Below are positions 52,176-60,537 of a stretch of 64,000 nt of DNA, piece by piece (the stretch's first letter is position 1; each line of letters begins with the position of its first letter). A program made the position numbers and the translations under genes. The stretch comes from Curtanaerobium respiraculi (GTDB lineage Bacteria; Actinomycetota; Coriobacteriia; Coriobacteriales; Eggerthellaceae). The notes beneath the pieces are model-generated. The model saw nothing but the letters and a program-made list of their open reading frames with translations, searched no databases and had not been told where the DNA came from. The stretch covers positions 124,001 through 188,000 of the forward strand of contig NZ_JANIPD030000001.1 of the NCBI RefSeq assembly GCF_024609215.1, given 5' to 3'.

Positions 52176-53726
52176 ATGGCAAACGCATATATCGACACCC
52201 GGGGGCGCATGCCGCGCAGCGTCCCCTTCACCCAGGCAGTCGTCAGGGGGCTTGCCGACGGGGGCGGGCTCTTCGTGCCCGAGCGAATCCCCCGGCTCCC
52301 CCTGGACGAAATCTGCGGGCTGGCGAAGTTCCCCTACTGGCAGAGGGCGGCGGCCATCTACAGGAAATTCGAGGTCGACTTGCCCGGCGAGCGCATCGAC
52401 GAGCTCATGCAGGCGGCCTACGGGGAAAACTTCGACACCGAGGATATCTGCCCCATCGCCTCGTTCGACGATGGAATCCACGTGCTGGAGCTCTGGCACG
52501 GCCCGACGAGCGCCTTCAAAGACATGGCGCTGCAGTGCCTTCCCCTATTCTTCAGCGCGAGCGCGGTGAAAATGCGCGATGAGGGGGAAATCGACCACAC
52601 TTTTTTAATCCTCGTCGCCACATCGGGGGATACGGGCAAGGCCGCCCTCGAGGGCTTCGCGCGCAAGGAGGGGGTGCGGATCGCCGTGCTCTATCCGGAT
52701 GGCGGCGTAAGCGACATCCAGCACAAGCAGATGGCAACGCAAACGGGCGGCAACGTGATGGTCTGGGGCGTACGCGGGAACTTCGATGACTGCCAGGCCA
52801 GCGTGAAGCAGGCATTCAACGACAAGGAATTCGCCCAACGGCTGATGGACGAGCACAAGGTGGCGCTTTCGAGCGCGAACAGCATCAACTGGGGACGCCT
52901 GCTCCCCCAGGTCGTGTACTACGTGTCAAGCTACGCCGAATTGGCGGCGGCCGGCAAGCTCGCCGCGGGCGATCCCCTCGACGTGTGCGTCCCCACGGGC
53001 AACTTCGGCAACATCCTCGCCGCCTGGTACGCCAAGCAGATGGGAACCCCCATCGAACGACTGCTGTGCGCGAGCAACGAGAACCGCGTGCTCGCCGATT
53101 TCATCAACACCGGCACCTACGATATCTCCGACAGGCCGTTCGTGCTCACGCCGAGCCCCAGCATGGACATCCTGGTCTCCAGCAACTTGGAGCGGCAGTT
53201 GTTCGAGCTCACCGGGCGCGACTCGTCTGCCATCGCCGGATGGATGGACGATCTGTCCTCGCACCGCAAATTCCGCATCGATCCGGCTACCTTCGCCAAG
53301 CTGCGCGCCGATTTCGCAAGCGATTCGGTGGACAGCGCCACGTGCCTGCGCACGATCAAGCAGGTCCACGAAGAGCGCGGATACCTGCTCGATCCCCATA
53401 CGGCGGTCGCCTGGGAGGTCGCGCAGCGCCTGCGGGGCGAGAACCCCGTGCTGATCGCGGGCACGGCCCATTGGGCGAAGTTCGCGAACAACGTCTACCG
53501 CGCGCTGCAGGGCATCGACCCGGGCGCACCCCTCCCGGAAGACGCGGCGCGTCTGACGGGATGTCAGCTCAACCGCCGCATCGCCGAAGCCGCGCAAGCG
53601 TCCCCCATCCCCCTGGGATTGGCGGAACTCGACGACAAGCCGCTGCGCTTCACCTCGGTCATCGACCCCGGGAAGACGAGCGTCGAGGCCTCGACATTGA
53701 ACTTCTTATCCGAAAACCACGCCTAG
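52176..53726 (+). CDS. thrC: Threonine synthase
   Basis: This PLP enzyme converts O-phosphohomoserine to threonine. The 516-aa protein is of the longer (class II, yeast/E. coli-like) form. It opens YIDTRGRMPRSVPFTQAVVRGLADGGGLFVP, and the PLP lysine is in GPTSAFKDMALQ. ATSGDTGKAALEGF, SSANSINWGRLLPQ and CVPTGNFGNILAA bind the cofactor and phosphate. GGAG lies 10 bases before the ATG. The adjacent ModE-like regulator follows by 27 bases. Confidence 0.95.
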   Translation: MANAYIDTRGRMPRSVPFTQAVVRGLADGGGLFVPERIPRLPLDEICGLAKFPYWQRAAAIYRKFEVDLPGERIDELMQAAYGENFDTEDICPIASFDDGIHVLELWHGPTSAFKDMALQCLPLFFSASAVKMRDEGEIDHTFLILVATSGDTGKAALEGFARKEGVRIAVLYPDGGVSDIQHKQMATQTGGNVMVWGVRGNFDDCQASVKQAFNDKEFAQRLMDEHKVALSSANSINWGRLLPQVVYYVSSYAELAAAGKLAAGDPLDVCVPTGNFGNILAAWYAKQMGTPIERLLCASNENRVLADFINTGTYDISDRPFVLTPSPSMDILVSSNLERQLFELTGRDSSAIAGWMDDLSSHRKFRIDPATFAKLRADFASDSVDSATCLRTIKQVHEERGYLLDPHTAVAWEVAQRLRGENPVLIAGTAHWAKFANNVYRALQGIDPGAPLPEDAARLTGCQLNRRIAEAAQASPIPLGLAELDDKPLRFTSVIDPGKTSVEASTLNFLSENHA

Positions 53727-53753
53727 ACCGCCCCCTATCCGAAAGGAAGCCCC

Positions 53754-54095
53754 ATGCAATTAGACAAGCTGACGCCGTCCGTCAAGATATCCATCCACAA
53801 CCCCGAAGACAGCAGGAACGCCGCCTTCGGCCCTGGCGTCGCCGCGCTCTGCCGCGGAGTGCGCGACAAGGGGTCCCTCAACGCCGCCGCAAAGGGAATG
53901 CACATGGCCTACAGCAAGGCATGGCGGATCATCAAGGACACCGAAGCTGCCCTGGGATTCCAGATGCTGAACCGCGACGGCGCGCATGGCAGCACCCTCA
54001 CCGTCGAGGCGGATCGGCTGCTGACGGCATACGACAAGCTGTGCGTATCGCTTTCCCTTGCCGCGAAGACGGATTTCTCCGAGCTCCTCAGGTAA
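53754..54095 (+). CDS. ModE-like winged helix regulator
   Basis: This 113-aa protein is a LysR/ModE-type N-terminal winged helix alone. FGPGVAALCRGVRDKGSLNAAAKGMHMAYSKAWRIIKDTEAALGF matches the ModE helix-turn-helix. There is no molybdate-binding domain, so it may respond to another signal or act in a complex. AAAGGAAG precedes the ATG. Molybdenum genes are not nearby. It ends 8 bases into the convergent zinc-ribbon gene. Confidence 0.82.
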   Translation: MQLDKLTPSVKISIHNPEDSRNAAFGPGVAALCRGVRDKGSLNAAAKGMHMAYSKAWRIIKDTEAALGFQMLNRDGAHGSTLTVEADRLLTAYDKLCVSLSLAAKTDFSELLR

Positions 54096-54312
54096 CGGCG
54101 CTGCCGAGGGGCGCAACCCTGATCTTCACTTCGAAACCGCCGACCTCGCACACGAGGTCGGCGTTCGCGTTGCCGTCCTCCGATGACGGAACGCCCGGAC
54201 CGGTCGGCTCGCCTTGGCCCGTCTCCTCATCATCGTCGAATCGATGCATGCACCCGAAGCAGACGTCCATATCATCGAAGCACCGCGCTTTGCATACCGG
54301 GCAGATTTTCAT
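54088..54312 (-). CDS. Small zinc-ribbon protein
   Basis: This 74-aa acidic protein has an N-terminal zinc ribbon (CPVCKARC, then CFGCMHRF) and an acidic, low-complexity middle. The C-terminal end (CEVGGFEVKIRVAPLG) could form a small strand domain. AAGGAAGG precedes the ATG. It lies 12 bases after the DUF192 gene on the same strand and may be the last gene of the Tad operon. The 3' end overlaps the ModE-like gene. Confidence 0.65.
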   Translation of the reverse strand: MKICPVCKARCFDDMDVCFGCMHRFDDDEETGQGEPTGPGVPSSEDGNANADLVCEVGGFEVKIRVAPLGSAVT

Positions 54313-54324
54313 GGGACCTTCCTT

Positions 54325-54639
54325 TCATCCTAGGCTCAAGCCTACGCGCTCCCCCACCTGGGGCCATCTCCTGCTTTCATCGGCCGCGCGCTCGATCGCA
54401 ACCGCTGCGCCCTTGCATCGAAGCACCCTCCCCGGCACGACGGACCGCTCCGCCTTCAGGACCCGGCCCGCGCCGTCGATGAACGCGACGTCGATCGGGC
54501 AGCCCATGCCATAGGTATGGATACCCCGGCACGGGGCAAGGACCAGCGCCCCCTCCGCAGCAGGGCGGCGTAGCAACCCCCGCAATCGGGACCGCCACGT
54601 GACGGCCCACCGGGCGGGCGTGCAATACGGTTCTTCCAT
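54325..54639 (-). CDS. DUF192 family protein
   Basis: This 104-aa protein has RLRGLLRRPAAEGALVLAPCRGIHTYGMGCPIDVAFIDGAGRVLKAE, the DUF192 core with its GxxxR start and the PCxxIHTxxMxxPIDVxF pattern. Such proteins often follow Tad genes. The biochemical role is unknown. It sits directly after the gene at 54640-55197 with no gap. AGGAGG before its ATG is part of the previous gene's end. Confidence 0.85.
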   Translation of the reverse strand: MEEPYCTPARWAVTWRSRLRGLLRRPAAEGALVLAPCRGIHTYGMGCPIDVAFIDGAGRVLKAERSVVPGRVLRCKGAAVAIERAADESRRWPQVGERVGLSLG

Positions 54640-55197
54640 TCAACCCTCCTCCGCGATAACGACGAGCGATGTTTCCCCGAGGACGGGCTGGCAAAGGAGG
54701 GTGACCCACCGGTACCTGCCCTCGCGCTTCGAGAACGCCGCGCATCTCACCTCATGCGATACGGAGGAGGACACCGGCGTCCATCCCCTCTCGCGGAGGA
54801 GATCGGCAGCTCGGCGCATCACCGCATCCCCGTCCAAGGGGCAGACGATCCCCACCACGCCGTTTGCTGAGGCAACGAGGCTTGGCTCGAACAGGGAGGG
54901 ATCGAGCAGCTCGGCGGCGAACGGAGCGGAAACTTCCCCGCCATCCACCCGAACGCCTCCGGCCGCCTCGAACAGACGTTGAATGGCATCATCTCCCACG
55001 CCATCGAGCGCCCCGGCCTCCCGTCGCATCCCATGCTGCCCAATGGCCCCCTGAGAGGATGCGGCGTTTTCCGCCGCGATTGGATCGGAGGCGCTCCGAT
55101 GACCTTCGGGTGGGATCGCCGGCAGGATCGCCAGGAAAGCAGCTGCGACGGCGAGGGCGGCGGCCGCGGCGGCGAGGCGCCTCATCTGCGCTCTCAT
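54640..55197 (-). CDS. Tad-locus membrane-anchored protein of unknown role
   Basis: This 185-aa protein has an N-terminal signal or anchor (RLAAAAAALAVAAAFLAILPAI). The exported part contains a compact domain with VVGIVCPLDGDAVMRRAADLLRERGW and a beta-rich end. The start at 55197 overlaps the preceding stop as ATGA. I recognise no family. Position between a TadE-like gene and DUF192 places it with the pilus machinery. Confidence 0.6.
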   Translation of the reverse strand: MRAQMRRLAAAAAALAVAAAFLAILPAIPPEGHRSASDPIAAENAASSQGAIGQHGMRREAGALDGVGDDAIQRLFEAAGGVRVDGGEVSAPFAAELLDPSLFEPSLVASANGVVGIVCPLDGDAVMRRAADLLRERGWTPVSSSVSHEVRCAAFSKREGRYRWVTLLCQPVLGETSLVVIAEEG

Positions 55198-55634
55198 ACG
55201 ACCGCCCCCGGTCGGTAGGGATCGACCGTCATCGAGGCGGTGTGCACGATGGGAGGGAGCGGCACGCCGAAGACCGATCCCGATAGCGAGCGCCCGAGCA
55301 GCGTGGGAGTGAATCGAAGCTCGCCCGTATACGTGACCCATCCCGGCGCATGGCCGCTCATCGTCACGCTCGATTCGAGGAAATCCCCTTCGAGAGACTC
55401 CTTCACCGCCGCATCGACGCTCCCCAGGCAGGCGCCCGGTCCCTCCCCATGGGACGGAGACGTCCCGTAGGTGGTCACCGCCAAACGAAACTGGCGATCG
55501 AACGCGGAGCAGGCATCGAAGAACAGCAATGCGTTCAGCATGATGATTGCGATGGCGATCAGAGCCGGGAACGCCACGGCGGCTTCGACCGTCATCTGCC
55601 CCCGATGCGACGATATCTTCCCTGCTATTCCCAT
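55194..55634 (-). CDS. TadE-like pseudopilin
   Basis: This 146-aa protein has the TadE N-terminus: a basic start, then GQMTVEAAVAFPALIAIAIIML, a membrane helix with the conserved glutamate. The rest is a strand-rich exported domain. TadE-like proteins are processed by a prepilin peptidase and support Flp pilus assembly. The ATG at 55634 overlaps the TadG-like stop by 10 bases. A second, different TadE is at 57789. Confidence 0.82.
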   Translation of the reverse strand: MGIAGKISSHRGQMTVEAAVAFPALIAIAIIMLNALLFFDACSAFDRQFRLAVTTYGTSPSHGEGPGACLGSVDAAVKESLEGDFLESSVTMSGHAPGWVTYTGELRFTPTLLGRSLSGSVFGVPLPPIVHTASMTVDPYRPGAVV

Positions 55635-57781
55635 ACGGATCCCCCGTCCCCCGAACCCGTCATCTCCTTGATCGCATCGCGCGCCCGGCCGACCATATCG
55701 AGCGAGCCCTCCTTCACCGCAGGAGGCAGGGGCACTTCGATCGGGATGGGGGAATCGCCGTCCCCCCAAAGATCGATGGAGGCCACTTCGATCTTATCGG
55801 GCGATCCGTCGATGGACTCGACGGAATACGACGCGAGAACATCGATAGCCGCGCCGAGCGGATTCACCGACGAAGCGGGGATATGGGCGGCAACGCTTTT
55901 CACGTCCATCAACGCCTGCGCGAACGCGCCCCCATCTTGTGCGGCAACCCGGTACGTGTTGGCGAGGATGGGCTTGTACGAGACCAGATCCATCGGCTGC
56001 AGCCCGATGCCGGCGATGGCAGCCTCGAGCCTTCCGCGCGCCCATGTCCCCAATCCGGAATGGCTGATCAACGGCAGGGCGTTGAGGGCGCCCTCCACCC
56101 CCTCCTCGAGCGACGTCGCTCCGCGCGCATGGGCGGAGAGCATCGCCGACCATATGCCGAGCACCAGGGCAGGAGCTTGAGAAGCGCCGCCGTCCGCGTC
56201 GGCTATCACGCCATCGAGCAATGACGAGATCACGCTCCCGGCCTCATCGGGATCGTCCTGCCCCAATTCAGCGGCGGAAATCGCAGCGCGCGGGCCGAGG
56301 GCGCCGCTGGCCTGCACGAACGTATTGGGAAAGAATGACGAGACGGGCAGGGACGACGTCGCCGCCACAAGCGCGACCGCCCCGTATCTGCCGGGGGGAT
56401 TTACTTGAATGCGGGCTTTCGCCGCCCGCTTCGCCACGTCGGCGAGCGATTCGAGCGCCTTGCCCACCGGGATCTGGACAGCCTTCTGGGCGGGGATCTG
56501 GTTCTGCCTCTCGCGTTCGTACTGCGCCGCCTCTTCCGCGACGATGCGGTAGTAATGCTCGAAGCCGTTGTCCGTGGAAGTCGATGCCGCCGCCACCCGG
56601 GCCAAGCTGACGGCGGAGAATTCGCAGTGTGGACATGGGGAAAAGCCGGAGGGGTCATCCACCAGCATGCGAATCGACCCGTACCCCTCGAAAGAACCCC
56701 CCGCGCACCCCGGGCATCCTTCGAAAGCATGCATCGTGCTCGTGCCATCGGGATTGGCGGATATCGGATAGACCGCCTCGTCGTACAGCTCCGTCTGCTT
56801 CAATTCCTCGAGGTTGCAGGGAACGAGGGGGAACGACGCCTCGAACGTCCCATCCGCCCCTTCCCTGACGTAACCGCGGTCCACCTGTTCTGCGGCGAAC
56901 GCGTACATGCGCGCCCGAAGCGATGAGTTCGCACGCTCCTTCGCCGTGCCGTCAAGCGGGCATTCGCATGCAAGCCGAACCGGGTAGTACGCTTGCGCCC
57001 GCGCGAGGGCGACGGAGAACGACCATGTGGACGGGCTTCCGTAATGGGGGTTGTCCGCGCCTGAGAGGCCCGCGAGCGACTCCGCCCGCTCCTCCATGCA
57101 GTAAGAGGGCGCGGCGCCGCAATCTGCCTCGAATGCGCGCTGCCTATGCTCATCGGCGCGCTTGGCGGCCTCTTCCGCCTGCTCGGCCGCCTCCTCTATC
57201 TCCTTCTGCTGCTCCTGCAGCTCCCGGACCGCCTCCTCGCCCCCCGTTTCAGGATCCATGGCAAGAAGCTCCCCCTCGGTGGGCAGGAGCACCGCGATTG
57301 CGAAGTACCCCTCCTCGCCTCCGTTCGCCGAAGCCACGCCGCACGCCTCGGCTGCGGCGAAGAACGGGAGGAGCTTCTGAAGCCCGTTCAACCCCTCGAT
57401 CGCCCTCGAGGCGAACGCGGTGCGCGCCTGCATGATCCGATACGCCGCATCGAGCAATGCCTCCCCCACGGCCGCACCCCCGGGCACGCAGAGCGCCACG
57501 GCACCGACACCGGCCGTGGTGACACCTGCGAGCGAAAGCGTCAGGCAGACGGCATCGCAGGTCTGAGCGACTACGTAAAAGCTCGCCACCTGGTTATCAG
57601 CCGCGAGGACGCTCGCATCGGCAACGTTCTGCACATCGGCCGAGTGCGATTGGATCTTGTGCACTTGGGCCGCGCTGAAAAGCAGCGAGAGGGAGATGAG
57701 CAGGGCAAGGACCATGCCCACGGTGGTGAATCCCCCGTCATCCTCGTGGAAGGCGCGCACCCTTCGACCCAACCCAACCAT
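55625..57781 (-). CDS. Large TadG-like pilus-associated protein
   Basis: This 718-aa protein has an N-terminal membrane helix (GMVLALLISLSLLFSAAQVHKI) with the TadG-type N-terminal pattern before it (DDGGFTTV). A coiled-coil stretch occurs near residues 190-230 (ELQEQQKEIEEAAEQAEEAAKR). Then come cysteine pairs GCPGCAGG and PCPHCEFS, which could bind metal or form disulfides. No von Willebrand domain is recognisable, so the tip or pore role of TadG is uncertain. It lies between two TadE genes in the Tad operon. Confidence 0.72.
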   Translation of the reverse strand: MVGLGRRVRAFHEDDGGFTTVGMVLALLISLSLLFSAAQVHKIQSHSADVQNVADASVLAADNQVASFYVVAQTCDAVCLTLSLAGVTTAGVGAVALCVPGGAAVGEALLDAAYRIMQARTAFASRAIEGLNGLQKLLPFFAAAEACGVASANGGEEGYFAIAVLLPTEGELLAMDPETGGEEAVRELQEQQKEIEEAAEQAEEAAKRADEHRQRAFEADCGAAPSYCMEERAESLAGLSGADNPHYGSPSTWSFSVALARAQAYYPVRLACECPLDGTAKERANSSLRARMYAFAAEQVDRGYVREGADGTFEASFPLVPCNLEELKQTELYDEAVYPISANPDGTSTMHAFEGCPGCAGGSFEGYGSIRMLVDDPSGFSPCPHCEFSAVSLARVAAASTSTDNGFEHYYRIVAEEAAQYERERQNQIPAQKAVQIPVGKALESLADVAKRAAKARIQVNPPGRYGAVALVAATSSLPVSSFFPNTFVQASGALGPRAAISAAELGQDDPDEAGSVISSLLDGVIADADGGASQAPALVLGIWSAMLSAHARGATSLEEGVEGALNALPLISHSGLGTWARGRLEAAIAGIGLQPMDLVSYKPILANTYRVAAQDGGAFAQALMDVKSVAAHIPASSVNPLGAAIDVLASYSVESIDGSPDKIEVASIDLWGDGDSPIPIEVPLPPAVKEGSLDMVGRARDAIKEMTGSGDGGSVWE

Positions 57782-57788
57782 GATTCTC

Positions 57789-58244
57789 CTATCCCGTGTA
57801 CCAAGGAGGCTTCGTGGCCGCCTCCTGGTGCACGACGATTCGATACCGTCCATCCGGAGCCAAACCGGTCAACGCCCCCGCCGCATCGAACAGAGGAAGC
57901 AGCCTCACCTCGTTTTCGATGTCGACCGAAACCCGTGCGGCGTGCTCGTCACCGTGGAGACGAATCCGGTACGAGCAGCCCCCCTCATGGATATGGAAGA
58001 GCTCCTGCTGGGGAATGGAGCCGAGATGGCGTTTGACCACCGCGACGCACGCGTCCTCGTCGAAGTGCCCTTCGGAACATCGGGTCGCGGCGAGCCGGCA
58101 ACCTTCCGCTGCCGCACCGTCCATGACCATGCGGTCGTAGAGGATGATGCCGGGTTGCACGAGCATGAGCATGATCACGAACAGCACGGGGATCAGAAGC
58201 GCCGCCTCCACGGTTGCCTGCCCCGCGTCAGTATGCGAAGACAT
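57789..58244 (-). CDS. TadE-family pseudopilin
   Basis: This 151-aa protein starts with a short basic leader, then GQATVEAALLIPVLFVIMLMLV, the TadE helix with the conserved Glu. The exported domain has three cysteines (GCRLAATRCSEG, DACVAVV). It overlaps the end of the upstream small Tad gene by 17 bases. It is likely processed by a TadV-type peptidase, which is not in this window. Confidence 0.88.
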   Translation of the reverse strand: MSSHTDAGQATVEAALLIPVLFVIMLMLVQPGIILYDRMVMDGAAAEGCRLAATRCSEGHFDEDACVAVVKRHLGSIPQQELFHIHEGGCSYRIRLHGDEHAARVSVDIENEVRLLPLFDAAGALTGLAPDGRYRIVVHQEAATKPPWYTG

Positions 58245-58464
58245 CGGCCCACGCTCCCGTCGCGCCGGCGATATGATGGGAAGCGCTCAGCAGCGCGTGC
58301 TCGACCAGCTTCCCATCTCCCGCCATGCGCCATAACGCCGCCAAACCGGCGAGCAGAGCAACGAATGCGAACAGGACGAGAGCGGTTTCCACCGTGCCCT
58401 GCCCTGCGCGGCCCGTAAGCGCCGCCCGGACCCTACAGGCTGTTGATGCCGTTTGCAATCGCAT
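58228..58464 (-). CDS. Short TadE-like protein
   Basis: This 78-aa protein has GQGTVETALVLFAFVALLAGLAALW, the same glutamate-bearing helix as in TadE and Flp. It has only a short tail. AGGAG lies 7 bases before the ATG at 58464, inside the end of the flp gene. Overlaps on both sides tie it to flp and tadE. It is probably a minor pseudopilin. Confidence 0.72.
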   Translation of the reverse strand: MRLQTASTACRVRAALTGRAGQGTVETALVLFAFVALLAGLAALWRMAGDGKLVEHALLSASHHIAGATGAWADVFAY

Positions 58465-58636
58465 CCCACAGCTCCTGTATCTTCGGTCTGAAAACGGTGA
58501 TCGCGAGTATGGCGATCACCACGAGCACCCCCACCAGGATCGCGTACTCGGTCGTTCCCTGACCGCGCGTGTCGCGTAGCAGATCCCCTATCTTCACCTG
58601 GACTCCTGCAATCATGTTCCGTACCATCGCTCCCAT
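58433..58636 (-). CDS. flp: Flp-type major pilin
   Basis: This 67-aa pilin has the cleavage/helix pattern GQGTTEYAILVGVLVVIAIL with the conserved Glu-Tyr of Flp/Fap pilins. The leader before it is long (about 26 residues). The mature pilin would be about 40 residues, which is normal. It would polymerise into the Tad pilus. AAAGGATGGGG precedes the ATG. Confidence 0.9.
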   Translation of the reverse strand: MGAMVRNMIAGVQVKIGDLLRDTRGQGTTEYAILVGVLVVIAILAITVFRPKIQELWDAIANGINSL

Positions 58637-58651
58637 TTCCCCATCCTTTCC

Positions 58652-59569
58652 TCAAACCAACAGCTCGAGCAGCACCGGCCCCATGACCAGCAACAGCATC
58701 GAGGGCAATATGAGCGTCCCCACGGGGACCATCATCTTCACAGGAGCCTTCGCCACCTGCTCCTTCACCGATGCCTCGTGATGCTCCCGCGCTTCGACGG
58801 CCAAATCCCCCAGCGTGTCGGCAAGGGGCGACCCGAACCGCAGCGAGCGCACGATTCCGTCGACCATCCGCCTCAACAGGCGGGAGTCGTAACTTGCCTG
58901 GACCGTCCTCAGCGCCTCCTCGCGCGTGCGCAATCCGCTCGCCCATTCCCCGGCAGCCATGGCGAGCTGCCGTGCGAGGGCGGTGTCGAAGCAGTCGCAG
59001 TACAGGAAAAGCGACCGATCGAACGAAAGCCCGCTCCGCAGCCCCAGGCAGATCACCTCGATTGCCTGGGAGAGGTGCTTTTCCAGATAGCGCCGCCTCG
59101 CATCGCGCTCAGCCCTCAAAGCCCGCGCCATGCCCGACCATCCCCAGAGAAAGCCCGCGCCCGAACCGAGCACGGCAAGCTCTCCCGAGAAAAGCGATCC
59201 CGCCAGGCATCCGCATGCGCCTCCCGCGGCCGCCAGCAGCAACCTCGTCCGAACGAGGCCCTCGCGCGTGGTCGCACGCGCGAGCCCCGCGGGGATCGCA
59301 GCGCGCTCCAGTCTTGCGGCTCCGGCATACGCCCACGGCGGAAGCGATCCCGCATCCGCACGCGATACCCTGACCGCCTCTTCAAGGAAAGCCTCGTGCA
59401 ATCCGCCGCACAGGAAGCCGGAACCGCCCCGGCGGTTCCCCGTCGATATTTCGAGCAGCCTCCTCCTTCCCCGCCTGCTCTGCCAGGCGCCTCCGATAGC
59501 TCCGCATCCAACACCGCCGGCAATCGAAGCGAGCAGGCCCGCCGCCAACGCCTCCGCAGCAAGGCCCAT
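58652..59569 (-). CDS. tadC: Tad pilus inner-membrane protein TadC
   Basis: This 305-aa type II secretion F-domain protein has the core ICLGLRSGLSFDRSLFLYCDCF and the C-terminal GDLAVEAREHHEASVKEQVAKAPVKMMVPV, typical of TadC. It forms the platform with TadB for the TadA ATPase. Its ATG overlaps the tadB stop (TGATG). Confidence 0.9.
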   Translation of the reverse strand: MGLAAEALAAGLLASIAGGVGCGAIGGAWQSRRGRRRLLEISTGNRRGGSGFLCGGLHEAFLEEAVRVSRADAGSLPPWAYAGAARLERAAIPAGLARATTREGLVRTRLLLAAAGGACGCLAGSLFSGELAVLGSGAGFLWGWSGMARALRAERDARRRYLEKHLSQAIEVICLGLRSGLSFDRSLFLYCDCFDTALARQLAMAAGEWASGLRTREEALRTVQASYDSRLLRRMVDGIVRSLRFGSPLADTLGDLAVEAREHHEASVKEQVAKAPVKMMVPVGTLILPSMLLLVMGPVLLELLV

Positions 59570-60537
59570 CAGCCCACCTCCACATGGAGCAGCTTCCGCA
59601 CCGCCACGATCCCCGCCGCCTGCATGGCCAATGCCGAAGCGAACAGGCAGAACCCCAAAGGAGACGCGAAGAATGGCGCCAGAAAGTCCTCGGTGAGAAG
59701 GGACAGCACGGCAACCAGGACGATGGTGACCCCCATCACCACGCGGGCGGACAGCCGCGCTTGGGCGGTGTGCACGCGCAGGGAGCGCCGGAGCTTCAAC
59801 TCGCCTTCCATCGACTCCCTCGCGGCATCGAGCATATGCTGCATGCTGCCACCCGCTTGGTGCTGGACCTCGAACGCAACCGAGAGGAACGCGAGCTCGG
59901 GCACATCCTCCGCACGGCGAAACCCGTCCAACGCCTCCCGCGCCGAAGCCCCGGTCTCAAGCCGATGCGACGCGCCTGAGAAAAGCCGGCCCAACGGACC
60001 GGAAAGCTCCCCTCCCACCTGCTGGAACGTTTGCTGGAGGGAATAGCCTGCGCGGAAGCAGACACCCATCATGCGCAGGGCATCGGGCAGGGCCTCGCGC
60101 ATCGCCTCGATGCGCATCTCGGTAGCCTTCCCCGCTGCGGCACCTGCAGACGCCAACCCCAGGATCGCGAGCGCCATCCCGGCGACAGGGGACCCCGCAA
60201 GGCATCCGACCGCCAGTGCGACCGCGATCCAGCAGATGCCGATCGAACCGCATGCCTCGGAAGAGCTCGCATACCCCCTCGATCGGAGGGCATGCGCCGC
60301 CTTTCCGCTCCATGAGGCCCAAAGGGGCACGCCCGCCAGCTTCCGGGCGACGGGAAGGAAGAGCGGGATGCCGTTGCGAGCCGCCCGCTCGAGGCGCGAG
60401 CCGGCACCTGCGCTGCGCTGCATGCGATTCTCCGCCATATGCGCGGCAATCGCTCTCCCGCACGCGAGGACGAAGAGGCACGCGGAGGCGAATGCGAGGA
60501 TCGCCGCCCCTAGCAGCATTCGGTGAGCTGCATCCAC
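59569..60537 (-). CDS. tadB: Tad pilus inner-membrane protein TadB
   Basis: This 322-aa type II secretion F-domain protein has LPDALRMMGVCFRAGYSLQQTFQQV, and AFEVQHQAGGSMQHMLD repeats the platform pattern. I use the GTG at 60537 because AGGAGG lies 7 bases before it. An ATG at 60519 has no good site. It overlaps tadA by 28 bases. Confidence 0.88.
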   Translation of the reverse strand: MDAAHRMLLGAAILAFASACLFVLACGRAIAAHMAENRMQRSAGAGSRLERAARNGIPLFLPVARKLAGVPLWASWSGKAAHALRSRGYASSSEACGSIGICWIAVALAVGCLAGSPVAGMALAILGLASAGAAAGKATEMRIEAMREALPDALRMMGVCFRAGYSLQQTFQQVGGELSGPLGRLFSGASHRLETGASAREALDGFRRAEDVPELAFLSVAFEVQHQAGGSMQHMLDAARESMEGELKLRRSLRVHTAQARLSARVVMGVTIVLVAVLSLLTEDFLAPFFASPLGFCLFASALAMQAAGIVAVRKLLHVEVG

